Assembly: GCA_946479515.1 (NCBI GenBank)
Contig: CAMLGF010000002.1
Span: forward strand, 98,282 to 162,281
DNA length: 64,000 nt
Origin: an uncultured Pseudomonadota bacterium
GTDB taxonomy: Bacteria; Pseudomonadota; Gammaproteobacteria; Steroidobacterales; Steroidobacteraceae
Direction of reading: 5' to 3'
Shown here: positions 1 through 8,297 of the stretch, piece after piece
Numbering within the stretch: position 1 is the stretch's first letter
Layout: every line of letters begins with the position of its first letter
Position numbers and translations under genes: made by a program
Notes under the pieces: generated by a model
Database searches by the model: none
Told to the model about the DNA's origin: nothing
The model's input: the letters and a program-made list of their open reading frames with translations, nothing else

Positions 1-204
1 CGCGGGCCGCACCACCATGTGGACATGGTTTGGCATCAGGCACATCGCGAGTATGGGCAGTTCCAGCCGCTCTTGCGCGCGTGCGATCAGCGCCAGGAAC
101 TGGGCGTAATCGTCGGTACCGTGGAAGATCCTTGCGCGCCGGTTCGCCCGATTGAGCACGTGGTAGCAGTAGCCGGGAATGATGGCGCGAGCGGTCCGGG
201 GCAT
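1..204 (-). CDS. REP-associated (RAYT, Y1/HUH) transposase, 5' part, cut by window edge
   Basis: The reverse strand reads in frame from an ATG at 204 to base 1 without a stop, giving the first 68 residues of a RAYT-type single-strand transposase. It opens MPRTARAIIPGYCYHVLNRA, the usual N-terminus of the family, and ends just after the HUH metal-binding motif (NHVHMVV, His60 and His62). The catalytic tyrosine and C-terminus lie outside the window. RAYTs are known to be domesticated IS200/IS605 relatives that act on REP hairpins, and one such element lies upstream at 323-363. The reading frame is intact as far as it can be seen, so this is a cut gene rather than a demonstrated pseudogene. Bases 205-322 hold nothing recognisable. 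Confidence 0.85.
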   Translation of the reverse strand, partial: MPRTARAIIPGYCYHVLNRANRRARIFHGTDDYAQFLALIARAQERLELPILAMCLMPNHVHMVVRPA

Positions 205-322
205 GCGCGTCAGGGTAGTTGGGTGTGCCGATCGTCGGCACCCGGAAAGCTGCTCAGAGCACGCAGAAATGCGTTGCCTGGGCCCGCACTGGTTGCCGTG
301 AGGATGGTCGCGGGAAAAAAGA

Positions 323-363
323 GCCGCGTCCCCGTTTTCTAGAAAACGAGGAATGTCCCCATT
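323..363 (-). repeat. REP-like 3'-end hairpin element, copy a
   Basis: Read on the minus strand it starts AATGGGGACATTCCTC and continues with the perfect 16-base palindrome CGTTTTCTAGAAAACG (333-348) and GGGGACGCGGC. Its first bases overlap the TAA stop of the small membrane protein gene ending at 362, and it lies upstream of the RAYT at 204. The stem bases differ from those of copies b and d but still pair (GTTTTC with GAAAAC instead of ATTTGC with GCAAAT), which argues that the hairpin itself is maintained. Confidence 0.85.
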
Positions 364-730
364 AAAGCAGGCCGTAGGTCGGGCCGAAGTCATGGCCGGT
401 GACTCGGGCCGCGCGCTGCGTGAGTTCGACGTGATTGCGCAGAAACACCAGCAGCGTCAGCAGGCAGGCAATGGCGGCCAGCGATGCGGCGAGGCGCGAA
501 GTGGCCTCGGAGGCCTTGCGCGCCAGCACGACGCAGATCAGTCCCAGCCCGAGGAACACGATGGCGAACACTCGGGTCGTGGACGCGGCCACTTCCCAGG
601 TATCGGTGAGCGAAGCGCCGAGCTGCTGGTCGGTGAAGGGCGGGTGCGACCATTCATACAGGCCGAGCGCCAGCGCCAGCAGCGCGAAACCCAGCACCAG
701 CCAGGGCAGCACACGCGCCAGCACCGGCAT
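362..730 (-). CDS. Small hydrophobic membrane protein, unknown function
   Basis: This 122-residue protein has about three hydrophobic helices (roughly residues 6-24, 55-72 and 78-97) and no recognised family motif. I take the ATG at 730, which overlaps the aminotransferase stop by one base (TGATG) and has GGAG eight bases upstream. A GTG at 739 is possible but would overlap that ribosome binding site. It follows the aminotransferase in the same transcript. Its TAA stop is the first part of REP-like copy a. No function can be assigned. Confidence 0.75.
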   Translation of the reverse strand: MPVLARVLPWLVLGFALLALALGLYEWSHPPFTDQQLGASLTDTWEVAASTTRVFAIVFLGLGLICVVLARKASEATSRLAASLAAIACLLTLLVFLRNHVELTQRAARVTGHDFGPTYGLL

Positions 731-2070
731 CAGGCGCACTCCCGCAGTGCCTGCGACAGCACGCCGAACAGCTCATCCACGTGCTGCTGCTCGATGATGA
801 GCGCTGGCGACAGTGCAATCGTGTCGCCGGTGGTGCGGATCAGCAGTCCCCGCTCGAAGCACTGCAGATAGACGTCGAAGGCCCGCTTGCCGGGCGCGCC
901 GGGCGCCGGTTCGAGCTCGATACCGGCCACCAGTCCGTAATTGCGGATGTCGATGACGTGCGGCAGCCCGCGCAAGGCATGCACCGCATTCTCGAAGGCC
1001 GGCGCCAGGGTCTTCGCGCGCGTGAGCAGGCCTTCGCGCTGGTAGATGTCCAATGCCGCGAGTCCGGCCGCGCAGGCGATGGGATGCGCCGAGTACGTGT
1101 AGCCATGGAACAGCTCGATGCCGGCGGGCCCCTGCATGAAGGTCTCGTAGATCGACTTCGACACCAGCACGGCGCCCATGGGCACGGCGCCATTGGTCAG
1201 CCCCTTGGCGCAGGTGATGATGTCGGGAACGACGCCGAACTCCTGGGCGGCGAATGCCGATCCGGTGCGACCGAATCCCGTGATCACCTCGTCGAAGATG
1301 AGCAGGATGCCGTGCCGATCGCAGATGTCGCGCAGTCGCTGCAGGTAACCCACCGGCGGCAGCACCACGCCCGTGGAGCCCGCGAGCGGCTCGACGATGA
1401 CGGCGGCAATGGTCGAGGCATCGTGCAGCGCGACCAGCCGCTCGAGATCGCCGGCGAGTTCCGCGCCGTGCGCGGGCAGGCCGCGGGTGAACGCATTGCG
1501 CGCCGGATCGTGCGTGTGCCGCAGGTGATCCACGCCCGGAATCATGGCCGTGGGCCAGGCCTTGCGATTGGCCACCATGCCGCCCACGCTGATGCCGCCG
1601 AAGCCCACGCCGTGATATCCGCGCTCGCGACCTAACAACCTGACGCGTGCCGCGTCGCCGCGTGCCCGGTGATAGGCCAGTGCGATCTTGAGCGCGGTGT
1701 CCACCGACTCCGAACCCGAGTTGGTGAAGAACACGTGCTCCAGCGCGGGTCGCGCCGCTGCCGCCGGCTGTGGCTTCGCGATCCGCACCAGCGCGTCGGC
1801 CAGCTGGAACGCGGCCGGATGCCCCATCTGGAATGGTGGGGCGTAGTCCATCTGCGCGAGCTGCCGCGACACCGCCTCGGTGATCTCCGGGCGGCCATGA
1901 CCGGCGTTCACGCACCACAGTCCGGCCACGCCATCCAGCACTTTGCGGCCTTCCGGGGTCTCGTAGTACATGCCCGACGCGCGCGCGAGCATGCGCGGCT
2001 TGTCCTTGAACTGGCGGTTCGCGGTGAACGGCATCCAGTAAGCGTCGAGCGGGATGGCTGGGTCTGGCAT
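730..2070 (-). CDS. bauA: Omega-amino acid (beta-alanine):pyruvate aminotransferase, class III
   Basis: A 446-residue PLP-dependent fold-type I enzyme closely resembling Pseudomonas omega-amino acid:pyruvate transaminase: the N-terminal LDAYWMPFTANRQF segment, the glycine-rich TNSGSES loop (116-122), IFDEVITGFGRTG with cofactor Asp260, and CAKG with Schiff-base Lys289. The family moves the terminal amine of beta-alanine, GABA or short diamines to pyruvate. I choose the ATG at 2070 (MPDPAIPLD); the frame runs 30 codons further upstream, but only across the divergent regulatory region. It shares a 42-base control region with the PuuR-like gene, so it is a likely target. Beta-alanine arises from spermidine breakdown, which fits the polyamine genes elsewhere in the window. 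Exact substrate is inferred. Confidence 0.88.
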   Translation of the reverse strand: MPDPAIPLDAYWMPFTANRQFKDKPRMLARASGMYYETPEGRKVLDGVAGLWCVNAGHGRPEITEAVSRQLAQMDYAPPFQMGHPAAFQLADALVRIAKPQPAAAARPALEHVFFTNSGSESVDTALKIALAYHRARGDAARVRLLGRERGYHGVGFGGISVGGMVANRKAWPTAMIPGVDHLRHTHDPARNAFTRGLPAHGAELAGDLERLVALHDASTIAAVIVEPLAGSTGVVLPPVGYLQRLRDICDRHGILLIFDEVITGFGRTGSAFAAQEFGVVPDIITCAKGLTNGAVPMGAVLVSKSIYETFMQGPAGIELFHGYTYSAHPIACAAGLAALDIYQREGLLTRAKTLAPAFENAVHALRGLPHVIDIRNYGLVAGIELEPAPGAPGKRAFDVYLQCFERGLLIRTTGDTIALSPALIIEQQHVDELFGVLSQALRECA

Positions 2071-2112
2071 GTTCGACTCCGGGAGTTGCGCCGGATCATA
2101 ATGCTTCGGCGT

Positions 2113-2661
2113 ATGTCCATCGACGTTGGCGCCCGACTCAAACACGTTCGCGAGCTGCACGGCCTGTCGCAGCGCGAGCTGGCGCGGCGCGCGGGCGTCA
2201 CCAACGGCCTCATCTCACTGATCGAGCAGAACCGCGTCAGCCCCTCGGTAGGCTCGCTCAAGAAGGTGCTCGACGGAGTTCCGCTGTCCATGGCGGAATT
2301 CTTCACCCTGGACGTGACCAGCGCCGCCCAGGTGTTCTATGCCGCCGACGAGCTGGTGGAGATCGGCGGCGAGGGTGCTTCGCTGCGGCTGGTCGCCGCA
2401 CAGCGGCCCGGACGCCAGCTCACTGTCTTGCACGAGCGCTACGAACCGGGCGCCGCCACCGGCGAGGAAATGCTCAGCCACCGGGGCGAAGAGGGCGGCG
2501 TCGTCGTGCGCGGCAGGATCGAGCTGACCGTGGGCGGCCAGAGCCGGGTGCTCGAGGCGGGCGATGCCTACTATTTCTCCAGCGCCACGCCGCACAAGTT
2601 CCGCAATGTCGGCCGGGAGGTCTGTGAGATCATCTCGGCATCCACCCCGCCCACGTTCTAG
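2113..2661 (+). CDS. puuR: PuuR-like XRE/cupin transcriptional regulator
   Basis: 182 residues: an N-terminal XRE helix-turn-helix (residues 6-55, with GLSQRELARRAGVTNGLISL) followed by a cupin domain (about 100-178) ending ISASTPPTF, very like the C-terminus of E. coli PuuR. PuuR represses putrescine utilisation genes and is relieved by putrescine. An in-frame ATG at 2101 would add four residues; neither start has a clear Shine-Dalgarno. It diverges from the aminotransferase and is followed after 7 bases by the PuuC-like dehydrogenase, so local autoregulation is likely. Whether it also controls the island at 24-35 kb is inference. Confidence 0.85.
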   Translation: MSIDVGARLKHVRELHGLSQRELARRAGVTNGLISLIEQNRVSPSVGSLKKVLDGVPLSMAEFFTLDVTSAAQVFYAADELVEIGGEGASLRLVAAQRPGRQLTVLHERYEPGAATGEEMLSHRGEEGGVVVRGRIELTVGGQSRVLEAGDAYYFSSATPHKFRNVGREVCEIISASTPPTF

Positions 2662-2668
2662 CAGGCCC

Positions 2669-4174
2669 ATGTCCGCACAGCCGCAGATCTCCGCCGCCGA
2701 ATGGCGCGCCCGCGCCGCCGCGCTGAAGCCCCGTTCACAGGCGTTCATCGAGGGCAGGTTCGTCGCCGCGGCCAGCGGCGCCACCTTCGACAACATCAAC
2801 CCCGCCACCGGCAGGTCGCTGGGTGCGGTGGCCTCGGGCGACGACGTCGACGTCGACCGCGCGGTCGCGAGCGCGCGCGCCGCGTTCCGCCAGGGAAGCT
2901 GGGCCGGCATGCCGCCCAAGGCGCGCAAGAAGGTGCTGCTGAAGCTCGCCGACCTGATGCTGCAGCATCGCGAGGAGCTTGCGCTGCTCGAGACATTGGA
3001 CATGGGCAAGCCCATCGCCGACAGCCTGGCGGTCGACATTCCCTCGGCGGCCAACTGCATCCGCTGGTACGGCGAGGCAGTGGACAAGATCTATGACGAA
3101 GTCGCGCCCACGGGCCCGCAGGCGCTCGCCACCATCACGCGCGAGCCCATGGGTGTGGTCGGCGCCATCGTGCCCTGGAATTTCCCGCTGCTCATGGCGA
3201 GCTGGAAGATCGGACCGGTGCTCGCGGCCGGCAATTCGCTGGTGCTCAAGCCATCGGAGAAATCGCCGTTGACGGCCTTGCGCGTCGCCGAGCTCGCGGT
3301 CGAGGCGGGCGTGCCGCCCGGTGTGTTCAACGTGGTGCCGGGTTTCGGCCACACTGCCGGCAAGGCGCTGGCCGCGCACATGGATGTGGATTGCATCGCC
3401 TTCACCGGTTCCACCGCCACCGGCAAGACGGTGATGCAGCTCGCGGCGCAATCCAATCTCAAGAAAGTGGGGCTGGAGTGCGGCGGCAAGTCGCCCAATA
3501 TCGTCATGGCCGACGCGCCGGATCTCGACAAGGCCGCGACCGCCGCGGCCTTCGCCATCTTCTTCAACCAGGGCGAGATGTGTTCGGCGGGCTCGAGACT
3601 TCTGGTGGAAGCGTCCATCAAGGACGCCCTGCTGGAGAAGATCGCCCGCGTGGGACGCGACATGCAGCCCGGCGATCCGCTGGACCCGGCCACCCGGCTC
3701 GGCGCCATCGTCGACGAGACGCAGATGCAACGCGTGCTGTCGTACATCGACGCGGGCAGGAGCGACGGCGCCCGCATCGCCCTCGGCGGCGCGCGCGTGC
3801 GCAGCGACAGCGGCGGCTTTTTCATCGAGCCCACGGTGTTCGATGGCGTGCGTTCCGACATGCGCATCGCGCGCGAGGAGATTTTCGGACCGGTGCTCGC
3901 GACCCTCACGTTCGGCAACGTCGATGAGGCGATACAGATCGCCAATGACGTGGAGTACGGACTCGCCGCGGCGATCTGGACCCGTGACATCAACATCGCG
4001 CATCGCACTGCGCGCGCGCTGCGCGCGGGCACGGTGTACGTGAACTGCTACGACGCCGACGACATCACCGTGCCCTTCGGCGGCTTCAAGCAGTCCGGCA
4101 TCGGCCGCGACAAGTCGCTGCATGCCTTCGACAAGTACACCGAACTCAAGACCACGTGGATCGAACTGAGCTGA
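2669..4174 (+). CDS. puuC: Gamma-glutamyl-gamma-aminobutyraldehyde / aminoaldehyde dehydrogenase (PuuC-like)
   Basis: 501-residue NAD(P)+-dependent aldehyde dehydrogenase. Visible motifs are VPWNFP (Asn171), the GSTATGK Rossmann loop, the general base in LECGGKSP (Glu270) and the catalytic Cys305 in FFNQGEMCSAG. Overall sequence follows E. coli PuuC almost throughout, ending DKYTELKTTWIEL. It would oxidise gamma-glutamyl-gamma-aminobutyraldehyde, and in related bacteria also 3-aminopropanal and 4-aminobutanal. The ATG at 2669 is chosen because it lies 7 bases after the puuR stop and matches family length (PuuC 495 aa). The last 19 bases overlap the next gene. The PuuA, PuuB and PuuD-type partners are 20-25 kb away rather than adjacent. 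Confidence 0.9.
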   Translation: MSAQPQISAAEWRARAAALKPRSQAFIEGRFVAAASGATFDNINPATGRSLGAVASGDDVDVDRAVASARAAFRQGSWAGMPPKARKKVLLKLADLMLQHREELALLETLDMGKPIADSLAVDIPSAANCIRWYGEAVDKIYDEVAPTGPQALATITREPMGVVGAIVPWNFPLLMASWKIGPVLAAGNSLVLKPSEKSPLTALRVAELAVEAGVPPGVFNVVPGFGHTAGKALAAHMDVDCIAFTGSTATGKTVMQLAAQSNLKKVGLECGGKSPNIVMADAPDLDKAATAAAFAIFFNQGEMCSAGSRLLVEASIKDALLEKIARVGRDMQPGDPLDPATRLGAIVDETQMQRVLSYIDAGRSDGARIALGGARVRSDSGGFFIEPTVFDGVRSDMRIAREEIFGPVLATLTFGNVDEAIQIANDVEYGLAAAIWTRDINIAHRTARALRAGTVYVNCYDADDITVPFGGFKQSGIGRDKSLHAFDKYTELKTTWIELS

Positions 4175-5598
4175 GCGCGGCCGGCTTTCCCCTGGACGGG
4201 CCGTTGGCCTTCGTCGACGTGGAGACCACGGGCGGCAACGCCGCGCTGCACCGCGTGATCGAGGTGGCGGTGGTCGGCGCCCGTGCCGACGAGCTGCAAT
4301 TCGAATGGCGCAGCTTCGTGAATCCGGGCGTACGGCTGTCACCGGCGATCCGCGCGCTCACCGGCATCGACGACGACGTGCTTGCCGATGCGCCCACTTT
4401 TGCGCAGGTGGCGGACGAACTGCGCCAGCGGCTGGACGGCCGCGTGTTCGTGGCGCACAACGCGCGCTTCGATTACGGCTTCATACGCCGCGAGTTCTCG
4501 CGCGCCGGGCATGACTGGCGCAGTCCGTCGCTGTGCACGGTGCGGCTCTCGCGCCGGCTGTATCCGGAGATGGAGCGGCACAACCTCGACGCGGTGATCG
4601 AATATCACGGGCTCGACGTGCCCGCGCGCCATCGTGCGCTGCCGGACGCGCAGGCGCTGTGGAAATTCTGGCGCGAGCTGCGCGCCGCCTGGCCGCGCGA
4701 CGAACTGCAGGACGTGCTGGATGCGCTGGCTCGCCACGCGGAGGTGCCGCCCGGCGTGCGCGCCGATCTGGCCGACGATCTGCCGGAGGAACCCGGCGTG
4801 TACCGCCTGTTCGGCGTGGACGAGGCGGGCGAGGAGTCGCTGCTGTACGTGGGCAAGGCCAACAACCTGCGCGAGCGCGTGTTCGATCACTTCCGCGGCC
4901 GCGATCCGAAGTCGCAGCGACTGGCCGCGCAGACATGCAAGGTGACCTGGACGGTCACGGCCGGCGAACTCGGCGCACTGCTTCTCGAGGCGCGTGAAGT
5001 GCGCGAGCGTCAGCCGGTGTACAACAAGCAGCTGCGTGGCGCCGGTCCGCGTTACGCGTGGTTGTTCGAGGGCGATGCGCCGCCGCGGCTCATCGCGCTC
5101 GACTCGCAGGCACTGTGCGGCGGCAATGCCTATGGTTCCTGGCGTTCGGAACGCGACGCGCGCCGCGCGCTGACCGAGCTGGCGCGCGAGAAGCATTGGT
5201 GCCTGAAGATCCTGGGGCTGGAGGCGGGCGAAGGATCGTGCTTCGGGCTGCAGGTCGAACGCTGCACCGGCGTCTGCGTCGGCCGCGAACCGGTGACGCT
5301 GCACCTGGCGCGGGTGCGCCTGGGGCTGGCACGGCAGCACCTGCCTCCCTGGCCGCATGACGGGCCGGTGGTGATCCCGGAAGGCCAGGGCGAGCGCCGG
5401 CAATACCACCTGGTGGACGCCTGGCAGCACCTGGCCACCTTCGATGGCGACGAGGCCGAGGACGGTCTGTCGAACTACTCGCGCTTGCGGCGTCACCCGC
5501 GCGCCTTCGACGCGGACGTCTTCCGCATCCTCAAGCGCGCCTTGCGCACGCGACGCGTCATGCCGCTTCCCAGGCCGCGCGAGGACGACTGGTCGTGA
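4156..5598 (+). CDS. DnaQ-like 3'-5' exonuclease fused to GIY-YIG (UvrC/Cho-type) nuclease domain
   Basis: 480 residues with two nuclease domains. Residues about 15-175 form a DEDDh exonuclease: FVDVETTG (first Asp and Glu), AHNARFDYGFI (third acid) and HRALPDAQALW (His and last Asp). Residues about 205-290 form a GIY-YIG domain: PGVYRLF, then LLYVGKANNLRERV and a basic arginine-rich helix. The last 180 residues resemble the Cho-type tail. The architecture is known in mycobacteria and some proteobacteria, and a role in DNA repair is inferred. The GTG start at 4156 lies inside the end of puuC, and the stop forms a 4-base GTGA overlap with rlmKL, so the three genes are probably cotranscribed although unrelated in function. 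Confidence 0.86.
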   Translation: MDRTELSAAGFPLDGPLAFVDVETTGGNAALHRVIEVAVVGARADELQFEWRSFVNPGVRLSPAIRALTGIDDDVLADAPTFAQVADELRQRLDGRVFVAHNARFDYGFIRREFSRAGHDWRSPSLCTVRLSRRLYPEMERHNLDAVIEYHGLDVPARHRALPDAQALWKFWRELRAAWPRDELQDVLDALARHAEVPPGVRADLADDLPEEPGVYRLFGVDEAGEESLLYVGKANNLRERVFDHFRGRDPKSQRLAAQTCKVTWTVTAGELGALLLEAREVRERQPVYNKQLRGAGPRYAWLFEGDAPPRLIALDSQALCGGNAYGSWRSERDARRALTELAREKHWCLKILGLEAGEGSCFGLQVERCTGVCVGREPVTLHLARVRLGLARQHLPPWPHDGPVVIPEGQGERRQYHLVDAWQHLATFDGDEAEDGLSNYSRLRRHPRAFDADVFRILKRALRTRRVMPLPRPREDDWS

Positions 5599-7766
5599 GC
5601 GGCCAGCGCTTTCTCGCGTCGAGCCCGCGCGGATTCGGCGACCTGCTGGCGCAGGAGCTGCGCGCGCTGGGCGCCGCGGACGTGCGCGAGCGCGCGCTGG
5701 GGGTGGAGTTCACCGGCGACCTCGCGACGGCCTATCGCACCTGCCTGGAATCGCGCGTGGCGTCGCGGGTGTTCCTGGTGCTGGCCGAATTCGATGCACC
5801 CACCGACCAGGCCTTCTACGACGCCGTGCGCGCGCTCGACTGGCGGCCGCACGTCGATCCGCGCCGTACGCTGGCCTGCGATTTCTCGGGCCGGCACCCG
5901 GCCCTCACGCACACGCGCTTCGGCGCGCTGCGCCTGAAGGACGGCATCTGCGATCAGCTGCGCGACGTCGCCGGCCAACGCCCGGACGTTTCGCCCGAGC
6001 GGCCCGCGGTGCGCGTGCACGCCCACGCGAACGGCCCGCGCGTGACGGTGTCGTTGGACCTGTCGGGCGAAGGACTGCATCGCCGCGGCTACCGCGCCGA
6101 GGCCGGCGAGGCGCCGCTGCGCGAGAACCTTGCCGCGGGCATCCTGTTGCGCGCGGGCTGGGCCGGGAAATGCGCTGCCGCGAGCGAATTCCTCGATCCG
6201 ATGTGCGGCTCCGGCACGCTGGTCATCGAGGCCGCCATGATCGCCGCGCGCATGGTGCCGAACGCCCGTCGACACTACTTCGGTTTCCTCGGCTGGCCGG
6301 GGCACGACGGAGTGACCTGGGAACGCCTCCGGGAGGAGGCGTTGGCGCGCGAGATCAGGCCGGCGATCGCACTGCGCGGCCAGGATGCCGACGAAAGGGT
6401 ACTCGAAGCGGCGCGGGCCAATGCAGTTCGCGCGGGGCTCGGCGAGGTGGTGAGTTTCACGCGCGGCCAGATGCGTGCGGCGCGCCCCACGGTCGAGGGC
6501 CGCGGATTCCTCGCCACCAATCCACCCTATGGCGTGCGCCTCGAAGACCGCGATGCCGCGCGTGCCCTGATGAAGGAGCTCGGCGCGCTGCTGCGCCAGC
6601 ATTTCATCGGCTGGGATGCCGCCATCCTGGCCGGTTCGCCCGACGCGGGACTCGAGCTCGGCATCCGTGCCGAACGCGTGCACACGGTGTGGAATGGCGC
6701 GCTCGAATGCCGGCTGTTGCGGCTCGAGATCGGCGCTGCCGCGGCCCGGCAGTTCTTCCACAAGGGAGGAGCGGCGCGCATCGACGAGTCCCTGGCGGAG
6801 TCGCCGGGCTCGAAGATGTTCGGCAACCGCCTGGCGAAGAACCTCAAGCAGCTCGAGAAGTGGGCGGCGAAGGAGCAGGTGAGCTGCTTTCGCATCTACG
6901 ACGCCGACATGCCCGAGTACTCCTTCGCCATCGATCGCTATGCCGAGGCGGACGGCGAGCGTGTGTGGCTGTACGTGCAGGAATACGCCGCTCCCAGGAC
7001 CATCGAGCCCGAAGCCGTGCAACGCCGGCGCAACGAGGCGCTGGCCGCACTGCCCGGGGTCACGGGCGTGCCCGCCGAGCGCATCCATCTGCGGCAGCGC
7101 CGGCGCACCACGCGCGGCGAGCAGTACGAGAAGTTAGGGGAATCGGCCGAGTTCCAGCTGGTGGCCGAGAGCGGCCTGCGGTTCTGGGTGAACTTCACCG
7201 ACTACCTGGACACCGGGCTGTTCCTCGATCACCGCATCACCAGACAGCGCCTGCGCGCCGACGCCGCGCGCACCCGGTTCCTGAACCTCTTTGCCTACAC
7301 CGGCAGCGCCACCGTGTATGCCGCGGCCGGCCGTGCGCGCGAGACCACCACGGTGGACATGTCGGCCACCTACCTGGACTGGGCGCGGCGCAATCTCGCG
7401 GTGAACGGCTTCTCGGGTTCCGGCCACCAATTCGTCCAGGCGGACTGCATCGCGTGGCTCAAGGCAGCCGTGGCGGAGCGCCGCGCTTTCGACCTGATAT
7501 TCCTGGACCCGCCCACGTTCTCCAACAGCAAGCGCATGGACGACGTCCTCGATGTGCAGCGAGATCACGCCGACCTGGTGCATCGCTGCATGGCGCTGCT
7601 GGCGCGCGGTGGCAAGCTGGTGTTCTCCAACAATGCGCAGAAGTTCAAGCTCGATCCGGCGCTGGCCGAGAGCTACGTGGTCCAGGACATCACCCGCGCG
7701 ACATTGCCCCGGGACTTCGAGCGCAACCCACGCATTCACCAGTGTTTCGAGATCACCCCACGCTGA
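5595..7766 (+). CDS. rlmKL: Bifunctional 23S rRNA methyltransferase RlmKL
   Basis: 723 residues, matching the fused gammaproteobacterial enzyme (about 700 aa). It has an N-terminal THUMP region (about 45-160), the RlmL domain making m2G2445 with DPMCGSGTLVIEAA and the catalytic NPPYG, and a C-terminal RlmK domain making m7G2069 with NLFAYTGSATVYAA and LDPPTFSNSKR. It acts on the large-subunit rRNA in the cytoplasm. The GTG start overlaps the preceding stop (GTGA), suggesting translational coupling to the nuclease fusion. A long alternative frame runs through the same DNA but has arginine-rich composition typical of GC-skewed shadows. Confidence 0.95.
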   Translation: MSGQRFLASSPRGFGDLLAQELRALGAADVRERALGVEFTGDLATAYRTCLESRVASRVFLVLAEFDAPTDQAFYDAVRALDWRPHVDPRRTLACDFSGRHPALTHTRFGALRLKDGICDQLRDVAGQRPDVSPERPAVRVHAHANGPRVTVSLDLSGEGLHRRGYRAEAGEAPLRENLAAGILLRAGWAGKCAAASEFLDPMCGSGTLVIEAAMIAARMVPNARRHYFGFLGWPGHDGVTWERLREEALAREIRPAIALRGQDADERVLEAARANAVRAGLGEVVSFTRGQMRAARPTVEGRGFLATNPPYGVRLEDRDAARALMKELGALLRQHFIGWDAAILAGSPDAGLELGIRAERVHTVWNGALECRLLRLEIGAAAARQFFHKGGAARIDESLAESPGSKMFGNRLAKNLKQLEKWAAKEQVSCFRIYDADMPEYSFAIDRYAEADGERVWLYVQEYAAPRTIEPEAVQRRRNEALAALPGVTGVPAERIHLRQRRRTTRGEQYEKLGESAEFQLVAESGLRFWVNFTDYLDTGLFLDHRITRQRLRADAARTRFLNLFAYTGSATVYAAAGRARETTTVDMSATYLDWARRNLAVNGFSGSGHQFVQADCIAWLKAAVAERRAFDLIFLDPPTFSNSKRMDDVLDVQRDHADLVHRCMALLARGGKLVFSNNAQKFKLDPALAESYVVQDITRATLPRDFERNPRIHQCFEITPR

Positions 7767-7874
7767 GGCTGGGGTTGTCCGACAAGCCTTGAAGGTGGAC
7801 GAGGCTCCAGGCTGACGGTACAACGGGCCTCCCCAACCACCAGCGGCGCTCGCGCGGCGGGCAATGGAGTCACG

Positions 7875-8297
7875 ATGATCAAGAAAGGTTCCGCGGCCTG
7901 GAAAGGCAGTCTCACGGATGGCAACGGCACGATCTCCGCCGAGTCGGGCGCGCTCAAGAGCGTGCCCTATGGATTCAAGGCACGCTTCGAGGATGGCCCC
8001 GGCACGAACCCCGAGGAACTCATCGCCGCCGCGCATGCGGCCTGCTACTCCATGGCGCTGTCCGCGGGCCTCGGCAAGGCGGGTTTCACCCCGGATTCCA
8101 TCGAGACCACGGCGGCCGTGCGTCTCGAGAAGGTCGGCGACGGGTTCGCGATCACGCACAGCGACCTGGTGTGCGTGGCCAGGGTGCCCAACATCGACGA
8201 CAAGACCTTCATGGAGATCGCCGAGCAGACCAAGTCCGGCTGCCCCGTGTCGAAGGTGTTGAACGCGAAGATCAGCCTGGCGGCCAAGCTGGCCTAG
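7875..8297 (+). CDS. osmC: OsmC/Ohr family peroxiredoxin
   Basis: 140 residues with the two peroxidatic/resolving cysteines of the family in HAACYSMALS and SGCPVSKVL. OsmC proteins reduce organic hydroperoxides in the cytoplasm. The upstream 108 bases contain no clear hairpin or strong promoter. Its TAG stop is immediately followed by CTA, the antisense stop of the convergent DUF4139 gene, so the two genes meet with no spacer. Confidence 0.93.
   Translation: MIKKGSAAWKGSLTDGNGTISAESGALKSVPYGFKARFEDGPGTNPEELIAAAHAACYSMALSAGLGKAGFTPDSIETTAAVRLEKVGDGFAITHSDLVCVARVPNIDDKTFMEIAEQTKSGCPVSKVLNAKISLAAKLA

Noticed and set aside
2071..2112. An E. coli-style PuuR box between the aminotransferase and puuR.
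   Set aside because: Only a weak partial resemblance (CATAATG) was visible; not enough to call a binding site.
2735..4342. Very long antisense open frame over puuC (and similar ones over spuB, the PQQ gene and the patatin gene).
   Set aside because: GC-rich third positions keep antisense frames open; the translations are rich in Arg, His and Gly without domains, while the sense frames carry full catalytic motifs.
5444..7792. 782-codon forward frame overlapping rlmKL.
   Set aside because: Frame-shifted shadow of RlmKL with strongly arginine-rich composition and no ribosome site; RlmKL motifs are all in the other frame.
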